NCBI GenBank assembly: GCA_023254985.1
Contig: JALRJT010000079.1
Location: 1 to 6,096 of the forward strand
DNA length: 6,096 bases
Origin: Ilumatobacteraceae bacterium
Lineage (GTDB): Bacteria; Actinomycetota; Acidimicrobiia; Acidimicrobiales; Ilumatobacteraceae
Direction of reading: 5' to 3'
A program made the translations under genes and the position numbers. A model generated the notes under the pieces. The model saw nothing but the letters and a program-made list of their open reading frames with translations. It ran no database searches and was not told the DNA's origin. This document shows positions 5,278-6,096 of the stretch, one piece after another. The number at the start of each line of letters is the position of its first letter. Positions within the stretch are counted from its first letter, which is position 1.

Positions 5278-6096
5278 ATGAGTGCATTCGTCGACGAAGC
5301 CCAGCTGAACGTTCGCGGTGGTGACGGCGGTGCAGGCTGCGTGAGTTTCCGTCGCGAGGGACCCGTCGCGTTCGGTGGCCCAAACGGTGGCGACGGGGGA
5401 GATGGCGGTTCGATCTGGTTGGAGGCCGACCACAACGTCGCCTCGCTGCTTGCATTCCGTGACCATCCTCACCGTCGTGCAGGCGACGGCGTACACGGAA
5501 TGGGCAAGGACCTCCATGGTCGTCGTGGGGAAGACCTCATCGTCAAGGTTCCAGAGGGCACCGTTGTACGTGACATGTACTCAGGCGAGGTGCTCGCCGA
5601 TCTCGCGTCTCACGGCGCACGCTTCCAGGCTGCGAGCGGTGGTCAAGGTGGCCGTGGCAATGCGCGCTTCTTGTCAAATCGACGCCGTGCACCGAAATTC
5701 GCCGAACAGGGCGAGCATGGCAAGGAACGGTGGCTGAAACTCGAATTGAAGTTGATGGCCGACGTCGCTCTCGTCGGATTTCCGAATGCCGGAAAGTCGA
5801 CGTTCATCAGTGTGGTCTCGGCGGCCAAGCCGAAGATCGCCAACTATCCGTTCACCACGTTGGAACCGCATCTCGGCGTGGTGCGGTTGGGCGAGGAGAC
5901 CGAGTTCGTCATCGCCGACATTCCCGGCCTCATCGAGGGTGCGAGCGAGGGTCGCGGGCTTGGGCATCAGTTCTTGCGACACATCGAGCGGGCGCGCGTC
6001 CTGTGCATCCTCGCCGACTTGGTTTCGATGGAGGGAGTTGCTCCGGAAACACAGGTGGAGGTGCTGTTGCGCGAGTTGCAGGCATACCGACCCGAA
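5278..6096 (+). CDS. obg: GTPase Obg/CgtA, N-terminal part
   Basis: Obg is an essential GTPase acting late in 50S subunit assembly and in stress signalling. The window shows 273 residues in an open frame to the last base; the gene continues beyond it. Residues 1-160 form the glycine-rich Obg fold, beginning MSAFVDEAQLNVRGGDGGAG and including REGPVAFGGPNGGDGGDGGS (about 26-45) and SGGQGGRGNARF (120-131). The G domain follows, with G1/P-loop GFPNAGKS (167-174), G2 region YPFTTL (190-195) and G3 DIPG (214-217). The G4 NKxD motif and any C-terminal domain lie outside. The ATG at 5278 gives the canonical N-terminus and has only a weak GGAA (5267-5270) ahead. Since the upstream gene is divergent, obg cannot be cotranscribed with rplU-rpmA here and needs its own promoter. 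Confidence 0.97.
   Translation, partial: MSAFVDEAQLNVRGGDGGAGCVSFRREGPVAFGGPNGGDGGDGGSIWLEADHNVASLLAFRDHPHRRAGDGVHGMGKDLHGRRGEDLIVKVPEGTVVRDMYSGEVLADLASHGARFQAASGGQGGRGNARFLSNRRRAPKFAEQGEHGKERWLKLELKLMADVALVGFPNAGKSTFISVVSAAKPKIANYPFTTLEPHLGVVRLGEETEFVIADIPGLIEGASEGRGLGHQFLRHIERARVLCILADLVSMEGVAPETQVEVLLRELQAYRPE

Noticed and set aside
1..6096. Mobile elements, CRISPR arrays, tRNA or rRNA genes, toxin-antitoxin or defence systems
   Set aside because: No transposase, integrase, regularly spaced repeats, RNA gene signatures or paired small toxin-like genes were seen. All substantial coding is housekeeping-type.

Overview
The window is GC-rich, densely packed bacterial chromosome and reads as a housekeeping locus of an actinobacterium. 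The order RNase E/G – rplU – rpmA – (gap) – obg is the classic actinobacterial arrangement. The rod-shape pair PBP2–RodA directly upstream, together with the protein sequences, makes me lean towards Acidimicrobiia (Ilumatobacter-like). That lineage call is an inference from memory and not a search result.

Layout. Bases 1-332 hold the C-terminal end of the class B transpeptidase PBP2, beginning just before its KTG motif. It overlaps by one base with rodA (332-1501), a complete peptidoglycan glycosyltransferase of the elongasome. A non-coding stretch of about 215 bases with small stem-loops follows. Next comes an RNase E/G catalytic protein with a basic, Arg/Gly-rich disordered N-terminus (1717-3414). 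After 62 bases containing a two-part hairpin come rplU (L21, 3477-3788) and rpmA (L27, 3792-4046), three bases apart. A dGTPase-like HD-domain phosphohydrolase lies on the minus strand (4072-5217), convergent with rpmA and divergent from obg. The junction between rpmA and this gene carries two tandem perfect or near-perfect stem-loops. The 60-base divergent gap before obg carries a perfect 6-bp dyad. obg (5278 onward) runs off the right edge after the GTPase G3 motif.

How the genes work together. PBP2 and RodA are the transpeptidase and polymerase of lateral wall synthesis. RNase E/G, L21, L27 and Obg concern RNA processing and assembly of the large ribosomal subunit. The HD phosphohydrolase would act on dNTP pools and is the one gene foreign to the conserved neighbourhood. 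No mobile element, CRISPR array, tRNA or rRNA is visible. I found no convincing new system. The points most worth checking are the antisense gene splitting rpmA from obg, its divergent active-site neighbourhood, and the structured gaps around it and before rplU.
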